The notes under the pieces are model-generated. The model saw nothing but the letters and a program-made list of their open reading frames with translations, was not told where the DNA came from and did not search any database. A program made the translations under genes and the position numbers. 31,684 nucleotides of DNA from an uncultured Atopobiaceae bacterium (lineage in GTDB: Bacteria > Actinomycetota > Coriobacteriia > Coriobacteriales > Atopobiaceae): assembly GCA_905235165.1 (NCBI GenBank), contig CAJOKK010000007.1, forward strand, positions 1 through 31,684, read 5' to 3'. Positions 7,494-14,729 of this stretch are shown here, piece by piece. Each line of letters opens with the position of its first letter. Position 1 is the stretch's first letter.

Positions 7494-7695
7494 CGTGGCT
7501 TCGAGCCTGCGGGACCGGCGACGGGCCTTCCGCAAGCGTCTGCGACAGCGAGGGGCGGAAGGCGCGGCGTTTAGCGAGGACCTGTCTGAGCGAGCGCAGC
7601 GAGCGAGTTCCGCAGCTGCCGCGCCTTCCGTCCCGAGCGGGTGTCGCAGCCGCTTGCGGAAGGCCCGTCGCCGGCCCCGCAGGCCCGAAGCCACG
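7494..7695. repeat. 202-bp imperfect palindrome
   Basis: The arm 7494-7568 is an imperfect inverted copy of 7618-7695. Both, read inward, begin CGTGGCTTCG, pass GGCGACGGGCCTTCCGCAAG and CTGCGACA, and reach GGAAGGCGCGGC. The two arms differ at scattered bases and in a short inner stretch. The central 49 nt carry a GAGCGAG-GCAGCGAGCGAG motif. As a result both strands encode similar shadow peptides (RRRAFRKRLR), which shows the symmetry directly. It sits 7 nt after the ispE stop between convergent genes, so it may also end transcription, though there is no U-run. Confidence 0.85.
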
Positions 7696-7799
7696 CTCGC
7701 AGAAGTGCGGGTGTGCTTCGGGATCGAGCTGACAGCACTCGGTTGCTGGGTTTCGGACTTGAAGGGTGCTGAGGGAAATTGGAAATTGGGTCCGCCGCG
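7696..7799. other. Gap between the palindrome and the DUF4143 ATPase gene
   Basis: About 100 nt without a supported gene or clear hairpin. Small open frames crossing it are shadows of the palindrome. Confidence 0.5.
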
Positions 7800-9107
7800 C
7801 TACAGATACATCGCCATGTAGTGGGGCACTGTGACTACGCCATCTTCGCCGACACCGACGTTGGCGTCGGCGACCTTGTAGGCAAGCTCGATGCCTGTTC
7901 CGTTCCGCATCACGGATTTGAGTGAGTTCGCGGCGGCTCGACCCGCCTTTACCTCAATGGGCACCACGTATCCGCAGTCCTGGATGAGGAAGTCTATCTC
8001 CCGTTTGTTGCTCTCGTTGCGGTAGAAGTGGAGCGTGTGACCAGACTTAAGTAGGGCGTCTGCGACGAAACTCTCATAGAGACCGCCCTTGATGTTGCCT
8101 GATAAAGTACCCTCTACAATCGCTGTCTTGAGCGCGAAGTCTCGCATCGCGATGAGCAGCGACACGTCGGTGCAGTAGAGCCTGAAGTTATTCTCGACCT
8201 CGTAGTCAGTAAGGTCGTAGGACGCCGAAGTGACGTTGGTGCTCATGGATGCCATGTCCGCACGAGTGAGCCAATCGATGCTCGAGTAGTACTTTGCAGC
8301 CTTCCCACCTCTCTCTACGGTCTTATATTGGAACTTGTGGTTCTCCTTTCCCAGAAGCTGTCCTGCAATGGAGAGGAAGCACTTCTCCGCCTTGATCTTC
8401 TCCGAGGCGCTTGCGTAGTGGGCGATGTCATACAGATAGTCCTGCAAAAGGGCGCGTTGCACCCGATCTGCCACGCGGAAGTCCTTGGACTCCTCGTACT
8501 TTTGGATTACCTCCGGCATGCCGCCAAGCGCACAGAAGGTCCGATAGTGTTCCATGAGCTGGTCATGGATGGCAGTGGGCACTTGCACTCGCGCGTCGAA
8601 CATCTGGTGGATGGATGACGTGAGGTCCTTCCCAAGCCCCTGTGCCCAGAGGAACTCCTCGAAGTCCAATCCTCTGAGCGTGAGGTAATCCACGTATCCG
8701 ACAGGGTATGAACTCGGGCGGTTATAGTCGATGCCGAGCAGAGATCCTGATGCGATTACGTCGTAGCGCCCATCGGCAGTCCAGAACTTGAGCGAGGTGA
8801 TGGCCTCTGGGCACTCCTGTATCTCATCGAAGAACAGGAGCGTTCTTTCTGGGGCGATCTCATGATCGGGCAGGCGGAACCTGATGGCCTGCACCATTCC
8901 GTCGACGGTTAGGTCCCCTTGGAAGATCGCCGCGGCGCTGGGTGTTTCCTTGAAGTTGATGGTGATCGACTCCTGATAGCACTCCTTGCCGAATCGCTCA
9001 ACTGCGTGTGTCTTGCCTACTTGACGCGCTCCGGTCACGACGAGGGACTTCCTGTCGTCGCGTTCTTTCCAGACACGCAGCTGTTCCTGAATCTTTCTCT
9101 CCAGCAT
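7800..9107 (-). CDS. DUF4143-type AAA ATPase
   Basis: The 435-residue protein has a Walker A motif TGARQVGKT (25-33) and a Walker B LLFFDEIQE (90-98) in an AAA_14 domain. A DUF4143 C-terminal region follows, ending with KREIDFLIQ and VVPIEVKAG, a PD-(D/E)xK nuclease-like signature. Members are common accessory genes in anaerobes; the role is unknown (possible toxin or defence links are inference). I chose ATG 9107, preceded by GAAAGG at 7 nt; the upstream ATG 9131 lies inside repeat DNA that recurs further upstream. The gene looks less GC-biased than its neighbours and is flanked by two repeat families, suggesting lateral arrival. Confidence 0.85.
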   Translation of the reverse strand: MLERKIQEQLRVWKERDDRKSLVVTGARQVGKTHAVERFGKECYQESITINFKETPSAAAIFQGDLTVDGMVQAIRFRLPDHEIAPERTLLFFDEIQECPEAITSLKFWTADGRYDVIASGSLLGIDYNRPSSYPVGYVDYLTLRGLDFEEFLWAQGLGKDLTSSIHQMFDARVQVPTAIHDQLMEHYRTFCALGGMPEVIQKYEESKDFRVADRVQRALLQDYLYDIAHYASASEKIKAEKCFLSIAGQLLGKENHKFQYKTVERGGKAAKYYSSIDWLTRADMASMSTNVTSASYDLTDYEVENNFRLYCTDVSLLIAMRDFALKTAIVEGTLSGNIKGGLYESFVADALLKSGHTLHFYRNESNKREIDFLIQDCGYVVPIEVKAGRAAANSLKSVMRNGTGIELAYKVADANVGVGEDGVVTVPHYMAMYL

Positions 9108-9115
9108 GAGAAACC

Positions 9116-9214
9116 TTTCGAAAATCTCCATCCGCGGAGTTTATTTTGTTCGAAAATCTCCGTCTATAGAGATTATATCGTTCGAAAATCTCCATCCACG
9201 GAGATTTTCGAAAG
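9116..9214. repeat. Three palindromic repeats upstream of the DUF4143 gene
   Basis: The element TTCGAAAATCTCC starts at about 9117, 9149 and 9181, so the spacing is about 32 bp. Each is followed by a partly inverted GGAGAT or AGAGAT. The third unit is a full palindrome, TTCGAAAATCTCC...GGAGATTTTCGAA. The first unit overlaps the start region of the ATPase gene. Spacing of about three helical turns and the position over the expected promoter suggest an operator, but a repeat element is equally possible. Confidence 0.7.
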
Positions 9215-9255
9215 GTTGCAGTACAAGAAGCATCCAATCAGGCATGCAGGGTGAG

Positions 9256-9440
9256 CTACCAAATAGTGACAATTCCGGGCTGGTTTTGTCACAAAATGGC
9301 GGAGGGGGCTAGGTGGGGGCTCTCCTACCAAATAGTGACAAATCGGGGCTGGTTTCGTCACAAAATGGCGGAGGGGGCTAGGTGGCGGCACTCCCCCTAC
9401 CAAATAGTGACAATTCCGGGCTGGTTTTGTCACAGAATGG
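9256..9440 (-). repeat. Palindromic repeat array (family A, locus 2)
   Basis: Three 44-bp units at 9256-9299, 9325-9368 and 9397-9440 run CTACCAAATAGTGACA to TGTCACAAAATGG-type ends, with a conserved G-rich spacer (GGAGGGGGCTAGGTGG) between them. Read on the minus strand they match the arms of the units at 1104-1199; the centres differ. The array lies between the divergent DUF4143 and nrdD genes, just upstream of the nrdD control region. Confidence 0.85.
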
Positions 9441-9484
9441 CTGTTCATCACCCTCTTTCCCCAGCGTGTGAGGCGAATTGAGAA

Positions 9485-9532
9485 ACACAAGATATTGTGT
9501 ATTGAAAGCTTCCACGATACAAGGTATTGTAG
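9485..9532 (+). promoter_or_regulatory. Paired NrdR-box-like operators and promoter of nrdD
   Basis: Two 16-bp palindromes, ACACAAGATATTGTGT (9485-9500) and ATACAAGGTATTGTAG (9517-9532), lie 32 bp apart, the three-turn spacing typical of NrdR box pairs. A candidate promoter, TTGAAA (9502-9507), 17 nt, TATTGT (9525-9530), overlaps them, with the -10 inside box 2. This fits dATP-responsive repression by NrdR; the nrdR gene itself is not in the window. Confidence 0.8.
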
Positions 9533-9582
9533 ACAACACGTTTCTTTCTCGGTGGTGTCGATGGCTGTGTCGAGGAGGGGTT

Positions 9583-11595
9583 ATGTCTCCTGCTGCGTAC
9601 CCTGTGTCTATCTACAAACGCAATGGATTGCTGGTACCTTTTGACCAGTCTAAGATCACGGCTGCTATCGAGAAGGCCGCTGCGGCTACGGGGGAGTTTG
9701 GTCACGACGAGGCGGTCGCCCTTTCGGATTCGGCCCTCAAGGTCATCGGGCATCGCTTTGGTTCGGACGCTCCAACGGTCGAGCAGATCCAAGATATCGT
9801 CGAGCAGACCTTGATCTCGGCTGACTACGTCGAGACGGCTCATGCCTATATTCACTATCGCGAGCGCCGCAGTATGTCGCGCACCGACAAGAAGACCCTC
9901 ATCGACGTGGAGAGCTCGGTCAACGAGTACCTTGCTCGCCTCGACTGGCGCGTGAACGCCAATGCCAACCAGGGCTACAGCCTGGGTGGGCTGATCCTCA
10001 ACGTCTCCGGCAAGGTCATTGCCAACTACTGGCTCAACCACATCTATCCCGAAGAGGTGGGCCGTGCCCACCGCAACGGAGATCTCCACATCCATGACCT
10101 CGATATGCTTTCGGGCTACTGTGCTGGCTGGAGTCTCAGGACCCTGCTCAACGAGGGCTTCAATGGCGTGGCCAACAAAGTAGAGTCCGCGCCGCCCAAG
10201 CACCTCTCCGCAGCCATGGGCCAGATGGTCAACTTCCTCGGCACCTTGCAGAACGAGTGGGCCGGCGCTCAGGCCTTCAGTTCTGCCGACACCTACCTCG
10301 CGCCCTTCGTGCGCGTCGACCATCTCACCTACGACCAGGTCAAGCAGGAGATGCAAGGCTTCGTCTACAACATGAACGTTCCCTCGCGCTGGGGCACGCA
10401 GACGCCCTTCTCCAATCTCACCTTCGACTGGACCTGTCCCGAGGACCTCCGTAGTCAGGTGCCGCTCGTGGGTGGCGAGCCGCAGGACTTCACCTACGGC
10501 GACCTGCAAGAAGAGATGGACATGATCAACCGTGCCTTCATCGAGGTCATGACCGAAGGCGATGCCAAGGGCCGCGTCTTCACCTTCCCCATTCCGACCT
10601 ACAACATCACGAAGGACTTCCCCTGGGACGCCCCCAATACCAACCTGCTCTTCGAGATGACGGCCAAATACGGTCTGCCCTACTTCCAGAACTTCGTGAA
10701 CTCCGAGCTCGAGCCCAACATGGTGCGCAGCATGTGCTGTCGCCTCCAGCTCGACCTGCGCGAGTTGCTGAAGCGCGGCAACGGCCTCTTCGGTTCGGCC
10801 GAGCAGACGGGGTCCATCGGCGTGGTCACCATCAACATGGCCCGACTGGGCTTCAAGCATCAGGGAGAAGAACAGGCCCTCATCGATGACCTCGATCGCC
10901 TCCTTGGCTACGCCAAGAGCTCGCTCGAGCTCAAGCGCAAGGAGATCAGCCGTCTCATGGATGCGGGCCTCTTCCCCTATACCAAGCGCTACCTCGGCAC
11001 CCTGCGCAATCACTTCTCCACCATCGGCGTGAATGGCATGAACGAGATGATCCGCAACTTCTCGCATGATGCCTACGACATCACGGCCCCCGAAGGTCAC
11101 GACATGGCCATTCGCATCCTTGATCACGTGCGCGAGAAGATGGTCGAGTTCCAAGAGGAGACGGGCCACATGTACAACCTCGAGGCCACGCCGGCAGAGG
11201 GCACCACCTACCGCTTCGCACGCGAGGACCGCAAGCGCTTCGAGGGCATCATCCAGGCCGGCACGCCCGAAGAACCCTACTACACGAACAGCTCGCAGCT
11301 GCCGGTAGGCTATACGACTGATCCCTTCCAGGCTTTGGCCGAGCAAGAAGACCTGCAGAAGAAGTACACCGGTGGCACGGTGCTGCATCTCTACATGGGG
11401 GAGCGCATCTCCTCGGCAGAGGCCTGCAAGCAGCTGGTCAAGCGCTCGCTTGAGAACTTCCGTCTGCCTTACATCACGGTTACGCCCACCTTCTCCATCT
11501 GCCCCAAGCACGGCTACATCGCTGGCGAGCACACCTATTGCCCCCTCTGCGACGAGGAGCTGGCGCAGGCCAAGCGCAAACGTCTGTCGCTTTAG
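9583..11595 (+). CDS. nrdD: Anaerobic ribonucleoside-triphosphate reductase, large part lacking the glycyl-radical domain
   Basis: A 670-residue class III reductase that makes dNTPs from NTPs. Seen in order: an N-terminal ATP-cone (YKRNGLLVPFDQSKITAAIEKA, 10-31), the ten-stranded barrel body with HIHDLD (169-174) and RSMCCRLQLD (382-391, active-site-type cysteines), and a C-terminal zinc site C640xxH...C653xxC656. The protein then stops at KRKRLSL. The RVxGY glycyl-radical segment that normally follows is missing here and is supplied by the separate gene at 11700. ATG 9583 has GAGGAGGGG immediately upstream; a longer frame from 9478 would run through the NrdR boxes. It is first in the nrdD / radical-domain / nrdG locus. 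Confidence 0.93.
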   Translation: MSPAAYPVSIYKRNGLLVPFDQSKITAAIEKAAAATGEFGHDEAVALSDSALKVIGHRFGSDAPTVEQIQDIVEQTLISADYVETAHAYIHYRERRSMSRTDKKTLIDVESSVNEYLARLDWRVNANANQGYSLGGLILNVSGKVIANYWLNHIYPEEVGRAHRNGDLHIHDLDMLSGYCAGWSLRTLLNEGFNGVANKVESAPPKHLSAAMGQMVNFLGTLQNEWAGAQAFSSADTYLAPFVRVDHLTYDQVKQEMQGFVYNMNVPSRWGTQTPFSNLTFDWTCPEDLRSQVPLVGGEPQDFTYGDLQEEMDMINRAFIEVMTEGDAKGRVFTFPIPTYNITKDFPWDAPNTNLLFEMTAKYGLPYFQNFVNSELEPNMVRSMCCRLQLDLRELLKRGNGLFGSAEQTGSIGVVTINMARLGFKHQGEEQALIDDLDRLLGYAKSSLELKRKEISRLMDAGLFPYTKRYLGTLRNHFSTIGVNGMNEMIRNFSHDAYDITAPEGHDMAIRILDHVREKMVEFQEETGHMYNLEATPAEGTTYRFAREDRKRFEGIIQAGTPEEPYYTNSSQLPVGYTTDPFQALAEQEDLQKKYTGGTVLHLYMGERISSAEACKQLVKRSLENFRLPYITVTPTFSICPKHGYIAGEHTYCPLCDEELAQAKRKRLSL

Positions 11596-11629
11596 TTCGT
11601 GTGGCCGCTCACGGAGCAATCAGCACTAG

Positions 11630-11676
11630 ACACAAGATATAGTAGATAGCTAAGATAGATACACTACATATCGTTA
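11630..11676 (+). promoter_or_regulatory. Second NrdR-box-like pair, upstream of the glycyl-radical gene
   Basis: ACACAAGATATAGTAG (11630-11645) and ACACTACATATCGTTA (11661-11676) resemble the boxes before nrdD and lie 31 bp apart. A -10-like TATAGT (11638-11643) is inside the first box, but no convincing -35 is seen. The pair lies inside the 104-nt gap between nrdD and the small gene, so that gene may have its own NrdR-controlled promoter. Confidence 0.65.
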
Positions 11677-11699
11677 TCGCACGAGGGATGGAGCGAAGC

Positions 11700-11897
11700 A
11701 TGGTCAACAAAGAAGAGCTCACGAGTACCGGCGTGGTCATCGACGGCATCGAGCTGACCAACGACGAGCGCCAGCCCTGCGAGGTCTGGACGCGCGTCAT
11801 GGGCTACTACCGTCCGGTCTCCTTCTACAACACCGGCAAGAAGGGCGAGTTCCACGAGCGCGTCGAGTTTGTCGAGCCCACATCGTGCTGCGGATAG
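11700..11897 (+). CDS. Stand-alone glycyl-radical domain of the anaerobic ribonucleotide reductase
   Basis: A 65-residue protein containing CEVWTRVMGYYRPV and FYNTGKKGEFHER, which match the end of full-length NrdD proteins: the RVxGY glycine carries the radical and the NxGKxxEF segment follows it. It ends with SCCG. It has no other domain. The large NrdD lacks exactly this part, so I infer that the two proteins assemble into the active enzyme, like YfiD with pyruvate formate-lyase. I chose ATG 11700, with GGAG at 11690-11693 at 6 nt; ATG 11688 would have no spaced ribosome site. nrdG overlaps its last 13 nt, and its own NrdR-like boxes lie upstream. Confidence 0.85.
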   Translation: MVNKEELTSTGVVIDGIELTNDERQPCEVWTRVMGYYRPVSFYNTGKKGEFHERVEFVEPTSCCG

Positions 11898-12562
11898 CGG
11901 GAATCCAGCCCTTCTCGACCATCGACTGGCCGGGCAAGCTTGTCTGCGTCGCGTTTCTGGCGGGGTGCCCTTGGCGCTGCCCCTACTGCCAGAACGCGGC
12001 GCTTCGCTCTTTCGATGCGGGCGAGCTCGGGGAAGAAGATCTTGTCACCTTTCTCCAGACGCGTCGCGGGCTGCTTGACGGCGTGGTCTTCTCAGGGGGA
12101 GAGCCGCTGGCTCAGGAGGGCGTGCTCGACGCCATGGTCCACGTGCGAGAGCTGGGCTTCCAAGTGGCCCTCCATACCTGCGGTGCCTATCCCGAGCGCC
12201 TGCGCACGACCCTGCCAGAGCTCAGTTGGGTAGGTCTTGACGTCAAGGCTCCTTGGGAGAAGTACGAGCGCATCACCGGCCTGCCCGGATCGGGCGCTTC
12301 CGCACAAGCAAGCCTCGACATCCTTCTTTCCAGCGGCGTGCCCATGGAGGCAAGAACGACCTGGCATCCCGCCCTGCTCTCAGCCGATGACCTGCGCACA
12401 ATCGCCTACGACCTCGCCGAGCGCGGCGTGCGCAGCTGGGCGGTTCAGGCCTATCGTCACACAGGAACAAGGGGCGAGTTGCCCGACGAGACGGTCTATC
12501 CGTCAGACCTCCCGGCAGAGCTCCCCGCCCTCTTCGAACACTTCGAATTTCGTCGTGCTTAG
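11885..12562 (+). CDS. nrdG: Anaerobic ribonucleotide reductase activating protein, NrdG2-like radical SAM enzyme
   Basis: A 225-residue radical SAM protein. C28xxxC32xxC35 (GCPWRCPYCQN) binds the 4Fe-4S cluster, and FSGGEPL (about 71-77) is the SAM-contacting GGE motif. The N-terminus FSTIDWPGKLVCVAFLAGC is typical of the NrdG2 type of activator, which uses SAM to form the glycyl radical. Here the radical should be placed on the separate 65-residue protein whose gene it overlaps by 13 nt, indicating translational coupling. The start is GTG 11885; no strong ribosome site is seen, consistent with coupling. It converges with rlmN. Confidence 0.9.
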   Translation: MLRIAGIQPFSTIDWPGKLVCVAFLAGCPWRCPYCQNAALRSFDAGELGEEDLVTFLQTRRGLLDGVVFSGGEPLAQEGVLDAMVHVRELGFQVALHTCGAYPERLRTTLPELSWVGLDVKAPWEKYERITGLPGSGASAQASLDILLSSGVPMEARTTWHPALLSADDLRTIAYDLAERGVRSWAVQAYRHTGTRGELPDETVYPSDLPAELPALFEHFEFRRA

Positions 12563-12596
12563 GGCACCCATCAACAAGGGCACCCGTTCCGGCAAG

Positions 12597-13628
12597 CTAG
12601 TCCCGCTTGCGCTCGATACGCTGGCGAAGCTGACCGCAGGCCGCATCGATGTCGGCACCGCGCGAGAGGCGTACCGTAGCCTCAACGCCTGCGCGATTGA
12701 GCGCACGCACGAACTCACCCGCACGGGCGTCGCTCGACGGATGGAACTTTGAGCCCGGCACCTCGTTCAGCTGAATGATGTTCACATGCGCCAGCGTGCC
12801 ACGGCAGAAGTCGACAAGGGCGGACAGCTCGTCCTCGGTGTCGTTGATGCCGCGAATCAGCGCGTACTCGTAGGTGGGTCGGCGACCGGTGATGTCAACG
12901 TAAGTACCCATGGCCTCGTAGAGGTTGAGCAGGGAGTAGCGCTTCACGCCCGGCATGAGGAGGTTGCGCGTGCGCTGCACGGCGGAGTGCAGCGAGACGG
13001 CCAGGGTGAACTGCTCCGGCTCACGCGCGAAGCGCAGGATCTGCGGAATGAGGCCGCAGGTCGAGACCGTGAGATGGCGGGCACCGATGCCCAGGCCCTC
13101 CGGCGAGTTCATGCGGCGCAGGGCCGAGACGGTGGCCTCGTAGTTGGCAAAGGGCTCGCCTTGGCCCATGAGCACGACCGAGGTCACGCGCTCATCGAAG
13201 TCGTCGCGCACGTGCATGACCTGGCCGTAGATCTCGCTTGCAGTGAGCGAACGCGTGAGGCCGGAGGCGCCGGTCGCGCAGAAGGCGCAGCCCATGGCGC
13301 AGCCTGCCTGCGTGGAGGCGCAGACCGCCAGGCGCGTGCCCGTGGGCATACCCACGCACTCAACGGTTGCCCCGTCGGACAGGCGCAGCAGGTACTTGCG
13401 GCTTCCGTCCTCGCTCAGCTGCTTGGCTGCCTCCTCGGGCCCGCCGAGGGTGTAGCGCTCGGCCAGCGCCGCGCGCAGCGTCTTGGGAACATTGGTCATC
13501 TCGTCAAAGGAGCTGGCGCCCTTCTCCCAAAGCCATTCCTCGATTTGCTTGGCGCGAAACTTGGGTTGGCCAAGCTCCTCAAGCGTCTCGAGAAGCTCGC
13601 CGTGAGTGATGTCATGAAGGTCTTGCAT
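12597..13628 (-). CDS. rlmN: Dual-specificity 23S rRNA/tRNA adenine C2 methyltransferase
   Basis: A 343-residue radical SAM methyltransferase for A2503 of 23S rRNA and A37 of some tRNAs. Seen: CAMGCAFC (C110, C114, C117, cluster ligands), C103 in VCASTQAGC, MGQGEPFANY, STCGLIP, SLHSA and the C-terminal catalytic Cys C331 in DIDAACGQL, which forms the methyl-transfer intermediate. ATG 13628 is chosen; it has AGGGAA about 6 nt upstream and starts the conserved domain, whereas the longer frame from 13736 overlaps the ddl promoter region. It diverges from ddl and converges with nrdG, with only 34 nt between the stops and no terminator that I can see. Confidence 0.95.
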   Translation of the reverse strand: MQDLHDITHGELLETLEELGQPKFRAKQIEEWLWEKGASSFDEMTNVPKTLRAALAERYTLGGPEEAAKQLSEDGSRKYLLRLSDGATVECVGMPTGTRLAVCASTQAGCAMGCAFCATGASGLTRSLTASEIYGQVMHVRDDFDERVTSVVLMGQGEPFANYEATVSALRRMNSPEGLGIGARHLTVSTCGLIPQILRFAREPEQFTLAVSLHSAVQRTRNLLMPGVKRYSLLNLYEAMGTYVDITGRRPTYEYALIRGINDTEDELSALVDFCRGTLAHVNIIQLNEVPGSKFHPSSDARAGEFVRALNRAGVEATVRLSRGADIDAACGQLRQRIERKRD

Positions 13629-13753
13629 GGGCGTTCCCTGTTCCCTTGTCGCACGGCCCCGATGCGGCGTCGTGCAGCGTGTATGGATGGTATTCTTACA
13701 TGTCGAGTCTAGCGCACGCGTCAACACCGACGCCATCTCATAAGGAGTTCGCC

Positions 13754-14710
13754 ATGGATAAGACCGACGTTACACAATGCAAGGTAGCCGTGCTTACCGG
13801 CGGTTGGTCTGACGAGCGCGAAATCAGCCTCTCCTCGGGCCGTGCCTGTGAGCAGGCGCTCAAGGAGGCCGGCTTCGCCAAGGTCGAGCTGATCGACATC
13901 GCAGATGACGACTTCATTCCCCGTCTCATGGCCGGAGGCTTCGACGTTGCTTTCATCGCCATGCACGGACCCTTCGGCGAGGACGGCTGCGTCCAGGGCC
14001 TTCTCGAGGTCCTGCACATTCCCTATACCTTCTCGAACGTGCTTACGTCCGCGATTGCCAGCGAGAAGGCCTATGCCAAGACCCTCTTCCGCTCGGCCGG
14101 CATTCCCGTGGCCGAGGGCGTCGAGCTGCCCGCAGGCCATGTGCCTGACGAGGGCGAATCCGCGAGCCTGGTTGACCGCCTGGGCCTTCCCCTCTTCGTG
14201 AAGCCCGCCTCCAACGGCTCGAGCTACGGCATCAGCTTGGTGCACGAGGCGGGCGAGCTCGCCGAGGCCGTGCGCCTTGCTGGCGAGAAGAACCAGCCCG
14301 TCCTCGTGGAGTCCTACGTCACGGGTACCGAGATCACCGTGCCCGTGATCGGCAACGACACGCCCACGGCCCTGCCGATCATCGAGGTCGTGACCGGTGA
14401 CGGCGCCGAATTCTACGATCTGAAGGTCAAGTACGAGCCTTCCGAGCTGCATCACGTCATGCCCGCTCGTCTCGACCCCGAGGTCTACGGACGCGCCCAG
14501 GAGCTCGCCGTGCTGGCCCATAAGACCCTCGGCTGCCGCTGCGCCTCGCGTGCCGACTTCATCGTCAAGGCAGACGGCACCCCCGTCATCCTCGAGGTCA
14601 ACACCATCCCGGGCATGACCGAGACGAGCCTTCTTCCCGACAGTGCACGTCATGCGGGCATCGAGTTCCCCGAGCTCTGCCGCCGCTTCGTGGAGTGGAC
14701 GCTCGGATAG
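13754..14710 (+). CDS. ddl: D-alanine--D-alanine ligase
   Basis: A 318-residue ATP-grasp ligase making D-Ala-D-Ala for peptidoglycan precursors in the cytoplasm. Seen: GGWSDEREISLSSG (E21, first D-Ala site), the lid-domain LFVKPASNGSSYGI (K150), the KY pair at 226-227 expected for a D-Ala rather than D-lactate ligase, and the metal ligands D268, E281 and N283 (ILEVNTIPGMTETS). The gene starts at ATG 13754 with AAGGAG at 13742-13747, 6 nt away. It is followed 19 nt later by the exonuclease-helicase gene. The other precursor gene here, murE, is over 10 kb away, so they are not one operon. Confidence 0.95.
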   Translation: MDKTDVTQCKVAVLTGGWSDEREISLSSGRACEQALKEAGFAKVELIDIADDDFIPRLMAGGFDVAFIAMHGPFGEDGCVQGLLEVLHIPYTFSNVLTSAIASEKAYAKTLFRSAGIPVAEGVELPAGHVPDEGESASLVDRLGLPLFVKPASNGSSYGISLVHEAGELAEAVRLAGEKNQPVLVESYVTGTEITVPVIGNDTPTALPIIEVVTGDGAEFYDLKVKYEPSELHHVMPARLDPEVYGRAQELAVLAHKTLGCRCASRADFIVKADGTPVILEVNTIPGMTETSLLPDSARHAGIEFPELCRRFVEWTLG

Positions 14711-14729
14711 CGAGTAGCGGAGAAACACC

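Noticed and set aside
9116..9131. ATG 9131 as the start of the DUF4143 protein
   Set aside because: It lies within a repeat that recurs twice upstream, and ATG 9107 has a well-placed GAAAGG site.
9256..9440. CRISPR array
   Set aside because: Only three units, spacers nearly identical in sequence, and no cas genes; a tandem palindromic repeat explains it.
9448..11619. 723-residue minus-strand open frame opposite nrdD
   Set aside because: A GC-rich shadow of nrdD with no family motifs; the plus strand carries all NrdD motifs.
11596..11699. Frameshift or sequencing error splitting nrdD
   Set aside because: A 104-nt gap with operator-like boxes and an independent start with its own ribosome site do not fit a simple frameshift.
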